Origin: Nannobrachium achirus
Taxonomy: Eukaryota; Chordata; Actinopteri; Myctophiformes; Myctophidae
DNA: 64,000 nt
Assembly: GCA_963921795.1 (NCBI GenBank)
Contig: OY997659.1
Coordinates: forward strand, 24,722,659 to 24,786,658
Direction: 5' to 3'
Shown here: positions 1 through 34,965 of the stretch, one piece after another
How positions within the stretch are numbered: the stretch's first letter is position 1
Layout of the letters: each line of letters starts with the position of its first letter
The notes under the pieces: generated by a model
Told to the model about the DNA's origin: nothing
Seen by the model: the letters and a program-made list of their open reading frames with translations, nothing else
Databases searched by the model: none
Made by a program: the position numbers and the translations under genes

Positions 1-20139
<20,139 letters not shown>

Positions 20140-20320
20140 CTGTGGAGGGGGAGAGAGCGAAAGAGAGAGGGTCAAAATGAGGCAAAATAAGGAATATCGT
20201 TTTAGGTTAAGGTGTTTATTCTCCTCCTGATCATTATTTCAGTCTTGATACACAGATTTACATGAAAATACCATGACGTAGTCATGATGACCATCATTTT
20301 GCATGAGGGGAAAATGACAA

Positions 20321-20723
20321 TTAAATGGTTCTTCTCACTAATGTTCATTATAAGAGGCATGATCATTTGTCTATTGACTTTATGTCTCTGACGAACGCTG
20401 TGGACAGTTCAGAACCCTGCCTGCCAGTGACATCATCGGTAGGCACGTTTGGTTATTTCAAACTTTTTATAGTTTATTAATGCAAGAGCTATGTCTTCTG
20501 TTTCTATGCTCTTGCATTAATAAAAAATACAAATCAAATACAAGGTTGAATTCTTGTTTGAAATGACCAAACCTATACCTACCGATGATGTCACTGGTAG
20601 GTTTCTGAACTGTTCACAGCACTCCTCTGCGACACAGACCAAATACAGACTCTTATAATGAGTATTAGTGAGGAGGACCAATTATATGAAGATATGTTAA
20701 AAATTGGTGAAGTAGTCCTTTAA
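20321..20723. mobile_element. TTAA-flanked fold-back MITE
   Basis: TTAAATGGTTCTTC at the left and GAAGTAGTCCTTTAA at the right. Long inverted arms include AGTGACATCATCGGTAGG / CCTACCGATGATGTCACT and ATGCAAGAGC / GCTCTTGCAT around the centre. The arms differ more than in the other TTAA elements, so this copy is probably older. Confidence 0.75.
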
Positions 20724-20871
20724 GTCTGACAATAACTACTTAAAATGGATCAATATTATTGTCCCCTCGTTAAAGTGACTAGTAATCAACTTCCTGGGTG
20801 TTCCCTTTTAGTTTATGCAATTCTTTGCAGCGCACATTCAGGGATTACTTCCTATTTCTTCCTTTTACCAT

Positions 20872-21215
20872 ACCAGTAAGACTCCCTAATCGGGAGATAA
20901 GCGACCGTCAGGTCACAGCATGATTTTTGGCCAAAATGTGTAGGAGCAGTGTCCAAAAATGTGTTTGAAAAAATCGGCCTGATGGTGGTGCTATTTGGGA
21001 CAGATCCATGTTGATGAGATGAGTGTAGACATACTCTGTACCGATGTGCGTGATTTTAGGGCAAAATCTGTAGGAGCTGTGTCCAAAAATGTGTATTAAA
21101 AAATCTGCCTGATGGTGGCGCTATATGGGACAGATCCATGTTGATGACATGAGTGTAGAGCAAGTGTGTACCGATTTGTGTGATTTTAGGGCAACATTTG
21201 TAGGAGCAGTAGCGC
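20872..21215. repeat. Composite repeat: CCAGTAAGACTCC terminus plus tandem GGTGGCGCTAT-type units
   Basis: Starts CCAGTAAGACTCCCTAATCG, the same end seen at 46967 and inverted near 47662. It continues into about 2.4 tandem units of roughly 125 bp (TGTGTCCAAAAATGTG, GGTGGCGCTAT, GACAGATCCATGTTGATGA) related to the interior of 16027-17160. Confidence 0.7.
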
Positions 21216-21714
21216 CTAATTATGGTCACGTCATAATTACACATGCAGAGGAAAAGAGGAACATTCAGCAAAAATATGAGAACATTCGGCAGAAAAAGCA
21301 AATGTACAGTAAATCAGCTATTTTCGTAGAAGAGATTTGCTGTAGAGGTGGAAAAAGGAGGACACCAAGTATAGACCCCTGGGGGAACCCGATCAGCGAA
21401 GTACATTATATAGGGTTTAAGTGGTTAACAGGAAAGAAGAAGACTAATTCCCCTTTGGAGGGTTCTGTCGCTTCATCAGTTGTGTTACCAGGATCACAGA
21501 GACAAATTTCCTACTAAAGAGACTGTTTGTGGAGAATATAGGCCTCAGTGGAATCAAATGTATGCCTCACTACAGTCTAGATGGAAAAACTAAATGATTT
21601 GCTTTTGAACATGACTTTATTTGAGGAGAGAGAAACCGATTTAAGTTTATAAAGTAGCAGCACGTAAACACAGGCGGCAGTGCCTTATAATTAAATGCAT
21701 ATCCAATTGACATA

Positions 21715-21834
21715 CACAGTAAAATCTGGAGTGTTCATTTAGCTGGGAGTTTACACATGTTACCAAATGAACCTGTAAGGGTCCATTTGGTTACATTTAT
21801 ACACTCTAAAGGGATAAATGAACACTGAGGATTT
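21715..21834. mobile_element. Small MITE with CACAGTAAAATC ends
   Basis: CACAGTAAAATC at the left and GAGGATTTTTT at the right, with inner arms TGTTCATTT / AAATGAACA. The same terminal motif occurs in the 90-bp element at 55648-55737. Confidence 0.6.
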
Positions 21835-22971
21835 TTTGCATAGAAAACAGTGCATTGCAGATACAGTGATTTCAATATCAGAGAATATCAGGGGAAAGTA
21901 CATTCATTCAGATTCATTCTGTCAGGCTAATAGAACCCTTTCAGAACCCTTTCAACATTCTGATGTCTAAGATGCACACATTGAAAAGACTATTTTCAGT
22001 CGATATTCGTATTTCCATAAAAACATTGTCAACAATATACAATATATACCTATTGCAGATGTGTTCATGTTGTCTGTGTGTGCGTGCGCGTGTGCGTGTA
22101 GTGTGTGTGTAATAGCTTCTCATTAATAGTCCTCTTTACCTTCTGTATCAACACATGCTACCTTGATCATCTCCTGCGGGGAATTGTACTAATTTCCATA
22201 TCTTGCTCCTGAAGCTACTGTCGGCTTTGCACTCCACAAACACACACGCCATAGTCTCTGTCTGGATGTCCATCACAAGAGCTGTCACCATGGCCCTGGG
22301 CTAGCCATTATCTTGTTCAAAAACAAGACTGTGTCTTGTCTGTCCCTATCCAGAGCTTAGATCGCATTACAAAGGAAAGATCACAGACATAGAGATAAGT
22401 GATGAAAAACTTACAGTATATTCCATTCTCAACTAAATAAATGGACGCTTTAATGGGCTAAGTGGTAACCCTCACTTTCTTAAGTATCAGAGCCTAATCA
22501 ACAAAATGGTTTAATTAAGATTAGAGACAAAAAGAATGGGCACTATAAACTTTTAGTTTTAACACAGTACAACCTGCTAATCTTGAAAATTCAAAAGAAT
22601 AACTCTGGTCTGAAATGATTATGAGAGATGAACGTATAATAAAACACTCTCATCATACTGAGTTCTATGGTAATTCCACTTCAGCAATCTGACCATGTCT
22701 GTCTGGATCTTGGACCATCTGCTTGGCCTATCTGTGGCAGAGTGTTGCTTAGGTCTGATGCCACCACCAACACTACAGTGCAGCTCTCAGAGCCTCCTCT
22801 GAAGTAGCCTGGGTCATTATTAGTCCAACCATCTGCACAAATGAATATTTCCTGTCCGCTGGGCAGTGTGTCACAACGAGGTCTCCACTCATTACCAGCC
22901 AGCCACACGCTGAAAACATCAACATGCCTTCACACCCAGACGTTATTGACTGCGTGCCACCCTCTCCTTTT

Positions 22972-23111
<140 letters not shown>

Positions 23112-23976
23112 TGAGTGAGCGAGCGCGCACTAGTTGGTGACCACAGCCCACCAGTGTGGCATTTATACATACTGTATATTGATTATTTATTTAACAAGGG
23201 TGCAGCTAGATGAATACCAGACTGTGCTAACAGTAGTAATTACTATCTCTGAGTAATCTACATGCATAACTAGATCCATCAATTGCCACTGTGCTCTCCA
23301 CTGATCAGATACATCTTTGTTTATGCTATGCATGCATTCAGTTTTTCCAGCAATTCATAAAGTAAGTAACACATTCACACATGGGAGGCACACGGGTGTC
23401 CCAACACAATAGCCTTCATGGTTGTTCAATGAACAAGTTTCACATGGAGGAGGAGACTGAAGTCTGAGTGGTACACTTCAGGCATGTGTTGGAAGTTTGC
23501 TGACCCACTACAACACCAGGGATTCAAACCAACAACCTTTCAGACACATACAGTACTTCCTTCCCTATCTTTACATCTACCGCCCCCAGCAGGAACAGCA
23601 GGTGATTATCAGACTGGAGGGATGATCCTCTTAAGCCCAACTCTAACTGCTCTGAACACCACCACAACAGCAGAGGTGCATGTGTTTGTGTGAGTGTGCT
23701 CTTGGACATGGCCCTCACACCATTTCCCCAATAGATAATAGGATATTGTGTAATTACAAACCATGTACAACATAATTCTCATTGCTAAGTGTATGTATTT
23801 TTTTATATATAAATGCAAACATCATTTTATACTTAATGTATAATGTTGATGCATGTTGATTATGCCTATATCATTGCTGTGCTATCAGCGGTGGGATGGG
23901 AGTAAGATAACATACATGGTACTCACCTGTTACACTCATAGCCTACACTGGATAAAAGGTAACTTGAAACTAACTA

Positions 23977-24007
<31 letters not shown>
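23977..24007. repeat. (TCA)n microsatellite
   Basis: About ten TCA units, followed by looser ATCATC sequence. Confidence 0.9.
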
Positions 24008-25290
24008 CCTCCACCATCACCATTATCATTCATTATCATCATCACTGTCACCTATACTTAGCATATGTGTCGCATAGGCTATGAATTCAAGCATTGTTTT
24101 GATAAAGCTAAAATAACAACATGCTACTTACAGAAATCACTGGTGCAGTGAATAAATGACCTGTTCCAGTCTTGCTTTCCAACAACGTGTTGAATGGGCA
24201 TAGCAAAACATAACCTAATAGGCGATCATTATTAAATGAAACGGAATAAATTAGCGTAGCAGCAACAACGCAGTTTCACTAGCCAGATAGTCCATTTCGG
24301 TATAGTCCACAGTCAATTGATAGTCCAGTTCGATTATAGTAGCTTGCGTGAAATCTATTTATATACACTCCTTAACCTTAATATAATTTGTCCCTAGTTC
24401 TTTTGCAGTCGCCCCGTCATGTATAGCCTACAATACAATCTCAATGAGTTGGCCGCAACGCGTCATTTTGTACACGGTCCAGTGCTATGCAGTCAGTACA
24501 AAATAAGACATGTCTAAAAGGTAGGATATGCACCTGTTCTGCTCTCCGACAGAATAATCTATGTAGCTATAATAACGGACAGGCGAGATATGCTTCTTCT
24601 AGCACAATCTAACCTCAGCACCGAACCTAGAGGCGAGTGGAGAGGAGAAAATACCTCCTCTGTCATTGGTTGTAAACGGTGTCGATCATAAAATCCTCTC
24701 GTAGCGAATTAAGCAGTGGGATCTGGTAAATGTAGGCATTTCTGGTCTTCGCACGTCCCAAAGCATCACTAACTAACCCCAAAATAGGCACAACTAATCT
24801 ACAGCCGCAAATATAGTCTATAATTGCAAATAAATTAGCCTAACACACAGCAAGTTTTGCAGTGAGGAAGATTCCGTTATAAAGCAATTATGTTTGTGTG
24901 TAGGCCTAAACTAAAGGAAAACATGTTTGACGACGGTCAAACATTTAATTTTTGTACAGTTCAAGAAGTTACATTTTGAAGGCTTCAGCCTTCATCCAAC
25001 AGAAATGTGTTCTTAAATATATATCCATGCATTTCATTTAGACACACGCGGCAAGGCGAGATGAGATTCTGCTGACTTGGCATGTCCCAATTTCCCAAGT
25101 GTAATGATTTAGTAACAACATTTAAGCTAGATTTCAGGATTGAGTTTAAAATGTTCAACTGCATGGGGTGTGTAAGAATAACCAACTCAAACATTTAATA
25201 CATTGGGCTTAGGCTATAGGTTATATTTCAGATGATGAATGTTCGCATAGGTCTAGAATAGGCTACTCATGTGCTCAGTTATTTACCTTA

Positions 25291-25291
<1 letters not shown>

Positions 25292-25350
<59 letters not shown>

Positions 25351-25383
25351 GCGTGCGTGTGCGTGTGCGTGCGTGCGTGCGCG
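25292..25383. repeat. (GT)n / GCGT microsatellite
   Basis: Pure GT to about 25344, then GTGCGT alternation. Confidence 0.96.
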
Positions 25384-26029
25384 TGTCTGTCTGTAGTGCG
25401 TTCAACATTGCGGTAAATAGCATATCTCTGTATATGGCTCTAACTTGTTTTGCACTAGATCCATATTGACATCGTGTAGTAGACGATGCTGCCATCTGCT
25501 GAGAGATTTGGATGATAACTGCAGGCCAGTAAATAAAAACTATTCAATGTGTGTAAATGATTAATCATTATTCAAGTTCATATCTTCTTTACCTGATCAA
25601 ATTTGTATGATCAATTATACAACGTTTCTTCTAGTGATGTATACCGGTTATGCACCTTTATTGTGCAGTCATGCTGCATAATATGTCCAAAGAATGCCTG
25701 CTGTAGCAGACTACTCCTCATTATACCGTAGCCTAAATTGTAGCTACATTTGATTCAAGGACCACTTAAAATGCAATTTGGATGGAAAACGTCCACTAGA
25801 TGTCAGTGTATCTCTTGATGATAATTGCTTTAGGTCACTGATTTCATTTCACTGAGCTGCAAAGTGCAACCATGTAGGCTATAGTTCTTTTTCTGTATCA
25901 GGGGCACAAACACGATTCTTCACTGAAGTTCCCGACCCAAAGCCTAGGCCTAATGTAGAAATAGGCTAATTCTTGTAGTGCAACATCCAACTAGCCTACT
26001 TGGAGTTTGAAACCTGCAGCAATCTTGAG

Positions 26030-26277
<248 letters not shown>

Positions 26278-26367
26278 GCTCGCTCTTTTCTTTCTTTTTG
26301 TGCGGACTGGGGGGACGTGTAGGCCTGCTAGGCTTTAATAACGTGGTATGTATGATCCCAAAGGTCC

Positions 26368-26388
26368 ACAGAAGTGGACCACTTCTGT
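26368..26388. promoter_or_regulatory. 21-bp palindrome upstream of rprm
   Basis: ACAGAAGTGG, one base, CCACTTCTGT: a perfect dyad 357-377 bp before the rprm ATG, in a GC-richer stretch. It could be a dimeric factor site. No specific factor can be named from sequence alone. Confidence 0.35.
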
Positions 26389-26654
26389 CTCATGGTGGCG
26401 CTCTTGGTGTGCGCTCCTTACTCATGAAGCGTCGCCGAGCTCCGTGCCCTCCCCAGAATGGTTTCACCCAAACAGGTAGGCTATAATAACCACGGGTTGC
26501 TGTTGGCCATTCATACTGCTCTGAAACTGGGTAGGGGACGCATGAAATCTCCAGTAATGCGATGCCAAAGCAGATTCATAAACTGCACAACAGGCTGGAG
26601 CAGATTTGACGGCATCAAATCAAACTTCCTCAACTCACCACCCATCTTTGCTAG

Positions 26655-27056
<402 letters not shown>

Positions 27057-30000
27057 CACCACTGACTGGACCATGGCGTCAAAGTTGCGTGAAACTGTAG
27101 CCCCCGCTGTGCGGCAGCTGACGTCCCACATGGTTGTGAAGACACGGGAGAAAAGACGGTGACATATTACCCAAAAGAACGTGTTTTCTTGTTGGGTAAA
27201 ATAACTTTAGAAAAATGTGTCACTATGGTGTTTATTGAATCCTGCAGCCCGCAGGTGCCATGAGGCACAGGCTGTTTTCAGTGACTTCAGTGAATATGCC
27301 AACAAACAAACAGTCTCCATGAGGTGGTGTGTTTTAAACACCTGGTCTTGTAAAGTATTCAATCACTGTTGTAATTTTGAGTATGCATTTAGTTGGAAGT
27401 ACACCCTATTGTCTAGCAGCATCCTATTGTCATAGCAGTGACAAATTGGTAGTTTGTTTGCTGCTAAATCCTGTTGCATATTGCTAGAGTAATGAGGAAA
27501 TGAATGTTTAACATGTGTTTTTGTATACAACATGCATTGTGTTAACCAATGTAATTTGCCTCTCCAAGTTTCCTGATTCAATTTGTAAATTATGATTGAC
27601 AGCATGGGCAGTAGCTAGACAAAGCCCAGCATACCCGTGTTTCTTGGTTATAATTGGAATAAATTCATTGTATAATTAAAGCTTTTGTTTTAATTAAGTA
27701 GACCTATTTTCCTATAGTTGAAAACATACCCACATGTTCTCTTTTACACAATTCATATAATATCCAAAGACAATCCAATACCACTTAAGACGTTTGTTCT
27801 CAATTAATTATGCATATCCTACTTATACCAGCTTGTGGAACTGAATCCTAAGGCTTTTTTAAGAAGAAGAATTAGACATACCGGTATACTTTGATTGCCA
27901 CAGATTACATTCATAATGTCACCAGCACATAACATGCAGTTTAAAGACAAACAAGCAAAAGAGAAAATAAAAGACAAAAACTAAAATACATTAGTTGTGC
28001 AGAAGGAAATGATGGGTTTTGTGAGATTCCAATGATTTCAGTTCAGTGTCTATTTGAGAAGACTTAAGTTATAGTAATATTCATTGCAATAAACCTGGAA
28101 ATAATGTATACTGAAATAACTGCTATTACTGGTTACTGGGATCAGTTGATTCACTGAGTTTCTTACTTTTTTTTTGCCAAGGCAACTCTTGCACTGATCA
28201 AAATTTGATCTGTTAATGTATATAAAGATCGGATTCAGAAATTGACTTTTGTGTCAATATTGACAACACGGTCATTTAGAAAATGACACTTTACTTTGTC
28301 TTTATTAATTTATTTTATTTGATTTGTAAAGGATGTAGTTTTCAGTATACCAGCGTTATAGTATATCATTTTCATCTGCAGTCCCTTTAGGTAAAAATTA
28401 AAGCAATAACAAACAGTATGAAGCAAAAACTCACAACACAACACATATAGCTAATACAAAGTTACATTCAATAGTACATTGCGGTGATCCATGGAGTCAT
28501 TTTGCATATTTTCTCCCTTCCTTCCGTGGAAGCATCTGCCCCTGGCTCACCTGGTCACCAAGTCCCCGGGGTAAAACTAACAGCTTCAGAAATTACTTGC
28601 CTTGTCAAGCCAGGGATGATAAAGCCGCTGCAATATTCTGCAGTCTGATTGTCCACCTGTGCTCCATACAGATTCATATTGTTTGAGTCCTCTTACACTC
28701 CCTAAAACACCACTGTCTCAATTCTTCCTGCCTCAAATCACAGTGGACAGATCAATCTGATGATTTACCACAATAGTGTATTTTATTTGACTTGAATTCC
28801 TATTACTGTGTATGATGTATTGTCACCGATGACCGCAACATGGAGGCTGTGTCGGTAACTGCTGTCTTATGCTGCTGCAAGTATTATTTGTTAAGTGTGC
28901 ATTACTTACAGTAATTTGAACGCACACAGTAGTAATCACACCAGAGCAAGGAAAGTGGACTGCAGGTCACATGAAAATGACAATATGACAATTTATGCCT
29001 AATAATTTTGAGTAGTCCAATAAGTTAGCAATTATCATTGAGTTAAATTCATGTTCAGTGTAAATTTCATTTAAGTATGGGTTCAGTTATGACAATGTGC
29101 TTTTAGGCTATAGAACCATCTTATAAACAAAGCATTCCATAGAAACTTGCAACATGGTTAAATATAAAAATCACATAATGAGCATTGTGTATGTGTATGT
29201 TACCATATAAACCTAAAACATCTATGCATAGTACTATTGAGATACATTTAGGTGGCATGTATGATACATTTTTGATTCATTCTGAAACAAGCTTGAATGA
29301 AAGCCAAACCTAACATACAGGGGACCTACACACATATAAAAAGAAATAGAAGCTCACTCCCCATATTTAATTCCCCTGACGCAGGTTGTCTTCATGATGT
29401 CATGGGTATGACAGAAATTAACTAGTTCTGGTTGAAACAGGCAAACAGCAGACAATTATATTCTGCACATGGTGCTGACTGTTTCCCTGTGCACCTTGTG
29501 ATTGTTTCATTAAGGAGTGCAAGGGAATAGCTTCCAGGAAGGTGTTGTGCCAGTTTAATATCCAGCAGAGAACAATTTTCTCTCTGCAGCAGCACCATTG
29601 TAAACCGTGTTTCATGGTGATATATAACACCATACTTTTTTTTTCTTCACCTGCTTGATGCACTTTTCTCAGAACGAGAAAAATAAATTGCTTCTTTTCC
29701 AACATTTTGGAGAGCCTTTATACAGGAGACCTGTAGCAACTTTTCCTCAGTTTTTATTTTTTAATGTGAAATGCACTTTAGTTCCATACTAGGTGGCAGA
29801 CACTGTCAACTCAAAATTCCCTAGCGTCCCTAGATATTTAGAGGATAGCAACACCAAAAACACATCTACACCCATGGTACTCTTACGATAAATAAACTCT
29901 ACCTTGCATCTCTAGTCTGAGTTGTTGATTTAAAGAGCACATTTTCCAAGACAGAGATTTCATATAATTGCTCAGAATTACAGCAGGTGCGATAACCACA

Positions 30001-30584
30001 GGCATTGTTCCTCTTATAAGGCACAACCAAGCTTAATGGTTTCACTTTTCAGTTCTTCGTTTGTTTTTCAACTACAAGCAGCAAGTTAAATAAAGCCTGT
30101 TCACCTAATCAGCATTTACCTGCAGTCTAGGTAGGTATTTGGTAAGCCCATTTCATACCCCACACCAGAAGCAGAAGTATATCGCTGATCAAAACAGCAT
30201 AGGACTACTTTAAGCCCTATCCGTGTCTACTACATGTGAACTCCATTTCACAGACACAGCATCTGCAGGGTGTTGATTATAGACTAAAAATGGCCCCAGG
30301 TCCTGGGTTGCCTTCCGATGATTGGCTGGCTGGTAGAAGCTCAGTTGATGAACTGGATAGCTACTGAGAGCAGCAGATAGCTGCGTGGCATCTACAATCA
30401 TCTGTTCACCCAGTTCACTAACACTTCTGTTCACACTCTTTTCCTCATCTGCTTTCACTCTTCTCTATTTTTCTTTCAGCCAACTGCTGCCATGTGGCAC
30501 AGGAAAGGTTTTGCAAATAATTGCTCATAGCTTATAAACGATACAACACAGCCATAATTGGGGATTTATGGGATTTTATACTAT
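27057..30584. other. rprm 3' UTR and downstream non-coding DNA
   Basis: No second coding exon. A polyadenylation signal AATAAA is at 27658-27663, about 600 bp past the stop, which fits a 3' UTR of that length. Beyond that the sequence is AT-rich and mostly single-copy in appearance, with no repeat or gene I recognise. Confidence 0.6.
27658..27663 (+). terminator. Candidate polyadenylation signal of rprm
   Basis: AATAAA in GGAATAAATTCATTG, the first good signal downstream of the stop codon at 27056. A second AATAAA lies near 28089. Confidence 0.45.
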
Positions 30585-30742
30585 TTGTTTTTATATGCCT
30601 TTATTGATTTGACAGTAGACTGACAGGAAATGGGGAGAGCGATGGGGAGTGACACGCAGCAACGGTAGTCGGGATTGGGAATCGAACCAGCGACATGCTG
30701 AGCCTAAGTGGTATTCGCCTGGACCGGTAGGCGAATACCACA
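30585..30742 (-). repeat. tRNA-derived SINE, copy 1
   Basis: On the minus strand: CGCCTACCGGTCCAGGCGAA, a B-box-like GCTGGTTCGATTCCC, a body CCCCATTTCCTGTCAGTCTA and the tail CAATAAAGGCATATAAAAA. The same order of blocks is present on the plus strand at 45905-46097, so this is a SINE family. Confidence 0.8.
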
Positions 30743-31502
30743 GGATTTTATACTATTTTTTGTTAATTTATTTTCTTTTACAGTATTTCTTCGTGTTAAA
30801 GTGACAGCATATACATTTCATGTCCCTTGTCTCCCTCTCCCAACAGGCGGGTAATTGCAATGATGTACACTACAATAAAGATGGTGGCATATCGACGTCA
30901 TGGTCATGGTCATACCCGACAGAGGGTTAGAATTTCTCAATGGAAGAGTAGGTAGACCACCTCCAACCACTGTGGACGATCTTAAAGATTGGTTAAAATA
31001 ACCTTTTATTCATTAAAATAACTCCCATATTGTAGCTAATTGCAGCTGATGCATATAATGTACAGTACACCATATTGATTTTGCTTTGCTATGGCTTTCA
31101 AAGCCATGCAATTCTAGGTCTCTGACCTCAGTAGGAGCTGCGACATTATAGTGGTGGTGGCTCATAGATTTTTAAAAAGCAGACACAGGTCATGCTCTTA
31201 CCAGCGAAATACAGACATTTCCATCAGGGGATCCGAGGGCAGTTGATCTAAAATAAGCATTATGTGGCATCGTGATTCTACGACAGCATCAGTAATCAGG
31301 GGGCTCAAGCTGTGATAAATCTCCATGGACTGGTTTTGGAGAATAATTCCATTACTTGTCGTCTCAGCTGGGTCCCAGCCTCAGGATGAGTCATGGCACT
31401 CGTGCACTGTTGATTGTTTCACTGTGAAATATCACAGGGATATAACATCTGAACAATCCAGTCCTACTCTTGTTAACACCTCCATAATCCCATAGCGTCT
31501 GC

Positions 31503-31560
<58 letters not shown>

Positions 31561-33510
31561 GCGTGTGCGTGTGCGTGCGCGCGTGCGTATGTGTGTGTGC
31601 GAGTGCCATATGCTGCCATAACTTTATTCAAAAATAAGCCAGCAGTAATGTAATAAATTAGAACTGTGTAGTGCCACTTCAAAATGGACTCAGTGTGATT
31701 GAAGCTAATCTAATCATTACCGATCTAAATATTGTACTGTTCTGGGCATGCTAGTCCATCATCCTCTTGTTGAAATAAAATAGATTTTATAGGGGGCTTT
31801 TATAAATGATGAAACAAACTCATTTTGTATTGAAATGATCCTCACAAAATGTACAGCCAGCTGTCTCTTTTTGTCATAATTTATTTTTTAAATATAAAAT
31901 AGTACTTTGCTTTCTAAATTAGTGGCAGTAATGATGTGATATTGATCAAAAATCCATTTAAATCCTTGTTCTGGCTTTATTGACTTCGTAATCATGCATT
32001 TTTCCTTTCTATTTTTCAGAGTAATGATGATACAAACAATATTAGGCTCCTACAAGGGTAACCCCCCCCCCCCCCCCCCCCCCCAAACCAGGCAGCCCTC
32101 AAGGGCTGTGGATCTTAAGATAAACTTTAAAAGGCAGCCTTTAAATGTCATACTTGAGAATGTGAAGCCTTTTCCATGGCAGTGTTTATTCTGTGTAAAC
32201 ACTGACAGTTTGACTTTTAATGGATATACATTTTCTCCCATAGGGTCAGTACAGCCTAGTGAGCCTACACATCTTTCCATAATGTTTCATCATCACCTGT
32301 CACGGCCCTCAGCATTCACATTTGAAAGAGCGTACCAAGCATAGATTGACCTACATGCAACATACTCTACAAGCACCCTCTTGATCTTAATTTCCCTGAA
32401 AGTGAGAAAAGATGTAGTTAGCTTCAAATTTCAAATCAGACCATGCACTCCAGAGTGCCGTTCTGTTTTTGCATTTGGACATCCTGTATTAAAATTGGCT
32501 AATGCGTGGACAGTACCTCACAAACGTAACATGCAGACTTGGAAGGTGCACCGTTGCACCGATCTGCACCAAACTTGGCAAACACAATCAGTGTTCAGGG
32601 GTCTGGCATGAGAATAATCACATCAGGGGCCATGTGTAGCCCCCATGGGCCACGTTAGGGGCCACTGGGGACTGCAGGCACACAAGAGAATAGTAACAGA
32701 AAACAGAAAAAAAAAAATTGCACAGTGCACACATATGGGACGCTACAGAAGTGTTGCTTCAATGGCCATACATATGGCAATACAGTATATGAAAATATGC
32801 CTACAACGGGACATAACGTTTTAATTAAATTGTAAAACTGTGATACATATCATACATATCAGACAGACTATATTTCCCAAAGAGGAAATGTATAGTCTGT
32901 CCAGAAGCAGGAATAAAACATTTCTTCACCAGTGATCAAAATAAATGACCACTGGGGAGCAGAGGCATACTACATGTTGGGGTACTTATTTTTCAATAAC
33001 CTATACATTATCATTTGTATTTCATTTCACGTGATACCTACTGAACATAAGACTCAATTCCGACCGCAACTCCACCTTTTTATAGTTTTCTGCACCACAT
33101 TGTTTTCTGCCCTGCCACCAAGACCACTAGTGTATTGGAACATGTATTTTTCATCAAACCATTGAAAAGGTCTTCCGTTGAGGCGCTTGTGCCCGGAGCT
33201 CTTTGTGTTGAGCTCTGACAGGCTGTCTCTGTGTCTGTGAAGGCCACCAGAGGATCTCCATGCCAGCCTCACAGAGGCATTCTTTAGCTCAGTGCCATGT
33301 CAGCTCTCCTGGGGCCTGATGTGGGGAAGATATTATTCTGTTCCCAGACCGCCACCAAAGACATGAGACATGACTGTAAATGCTGCATGTTAATTGAGTG
33401 CTGAATCCCGTCAACGACACGTTTGCTGTTGATATTTGAAGCCATGTTTAAAAACACAAGCGCTTCGTGCTTGATGTGGGACTGTACGCCTCTTGAACAA
33501 TCCCATCATG
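30743..33510. other. Non-coding region
   Basis: No gene seen. Holds a (GT)n array (31506-31600) and a 23-bp poly-C run near 32062-32084. At about 32550-32680 it has sequence (CACCAAACTTGGCA, GGCCACTGGGGAC) of a kind that recurs in fish dispersed repeats. Confidence 0.6.
31506..31600. repeat. (GT)n microsatellite grading into GTGCGT
   Basis: Pure GT to about 31555, then GTGCGT alternation. Confidence 0.96.
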
Positions 33511-33653
33511 TGGGCGCCAATGGCCAAGTGGTTAAGACTCGCACCACGTAGCCTTTTTTACGCCTGACAGTACAGTATGTCCAGGTTTCAATTCCTGAGC
33601 CCGGCGGCGGATTTGCTGCATGTCACTCCCCGATTCTCTCTCGTTTTCCTGTG

Positions 33654-33716
<63 letters not shown>

Positions 33717-33735
33717 TGTCCCATTGAAACAAAGG
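33511..33735 (+). repeat. tRNA-derived SINE (Leu/Ser-like head) with (CT)n tail
   Basis: A-box region ATGGCCAAGTGGTTAAGACT and B-box-like CAGGTTTCAATTCCTGAGC, followed by the body motif GCTGCATGTCACTCCCCG (shared in part with the SINE at 30585) and a (CT)n run at 33658-33713. Confidence 0.7.
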
Positions 33736-34390
33736 CATTCAACATCATTAAAGAGGTGTTGCCATAGTGAACATAACTCTAATAGACCCCCAGGTGTGGT
33801 TATGCAAATATGTCTTCCCTGTGTATTTTCGGTTACTTCCTGAAAGCTGAAAGCCTCCGAGTCAAAAGGGCTTATTGAAATACACTGATTTAATGACATC
33901 ATAAAATCACTCCCTCCCCTTTTTACCATACAGCTGGCCACATATACAAACATAATTTTAACACTTTCTGTACACTTTTTTGAAAAAGATCTTCCTCCAA
34001 GTATAAAGAACAACAACGAAAATGTTTGTCTTAATATACAAATGTTCCTTCCCAGCATCTGTACTGAAGAGATGAACTCCTGGGTGAGCAAAGATACAGT
34101 GATGAATAGTGCTCTCTTCAGACCCAGCCGTAGAAATCGCCGGTGACAGTTCGGACCTGCCTGCCAACTAGTGGTGTCCTGGCTGTCTCCTCGGTGCACT
34201 CCTGAGCCCCCGCTGTCAGCTTCACTCCGTCACCATACCAGTAATGAACAACCTTTGGCTAAACCATCTTTTGCCATTACCCACATCCTTCTCTGATTAT
34301 GCAATGGCAGGGGTCAGCAACCTTTTTGAAATGAAGTGCCATGTTTTTATTTTCTGGGTGTCAGTGTACCATGTCAACATACATTTTAAT

Positions 34391-34965
34391 GACAAATATT
34401 TTGATTGGCAGGACATTGCTATAAGGATCATTAGACCCAGAGCAATAATCCACCCTTCTCCCCGACTCCCTCCCCAGTCAGAGTTCAGAGTTTTAATGAA
34501 TGTAGAATTTACTGCAAGATGTCATTTGCTATAAATTAGCTAACTTCATTTAATTGACCACTTTTAAAAAATAATTTAATGACAAATATTTTGAAATATT
34601 TTGATTGGTAGGACATTGTTATAACGATCATTAGACCCAGAGCAATAATCCACCCTTCTCCCCGACTCCCTCCCCAGTCAGAGTTCAGAGTTTTAATGAA
34701 TGTAGAATTTACTGCAAGATGTAATTTGCTATAAATTAGCTAACTTCATTTCATTGACCACTTTTAAAAAATAATTTAATGACAAATATTTTGATTGGTA
34801 GGACATTGTTGTAACGATCATTAGACCCAGAGCAATAATCCACATTTCTCCCCGACTCCCTCCCCAGTCAGAGTTCAGAGTTTTAATGAATGTAGAATTG
34901 TCTGCAAGATGTAATTTGCTATAAATTAGCTAACACTTCATTTAATTGACCACGTTTAAAAAAAG
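34391..34965. repeat. Internal tandem triplication of a 190-200 bp unit
   Basis: GACAAATATTTTGATTGG and the following 190-200 bp (GGACATTGTTATAACGATCA, CCCCGACTCCCTCCCCAGTC) occur at 34391, 34581 and 34781. The relative at 58740-59030 has the unit once, so the tandem growth happened in this copy. Confidence 0.9.

Noticed and set aside
33588..34199. 203-codon minus-strand ORF
   Set aside because: Its C-terminal part is (CT)n read as ERER plus SINE sequence, and no known similarity was recognised.
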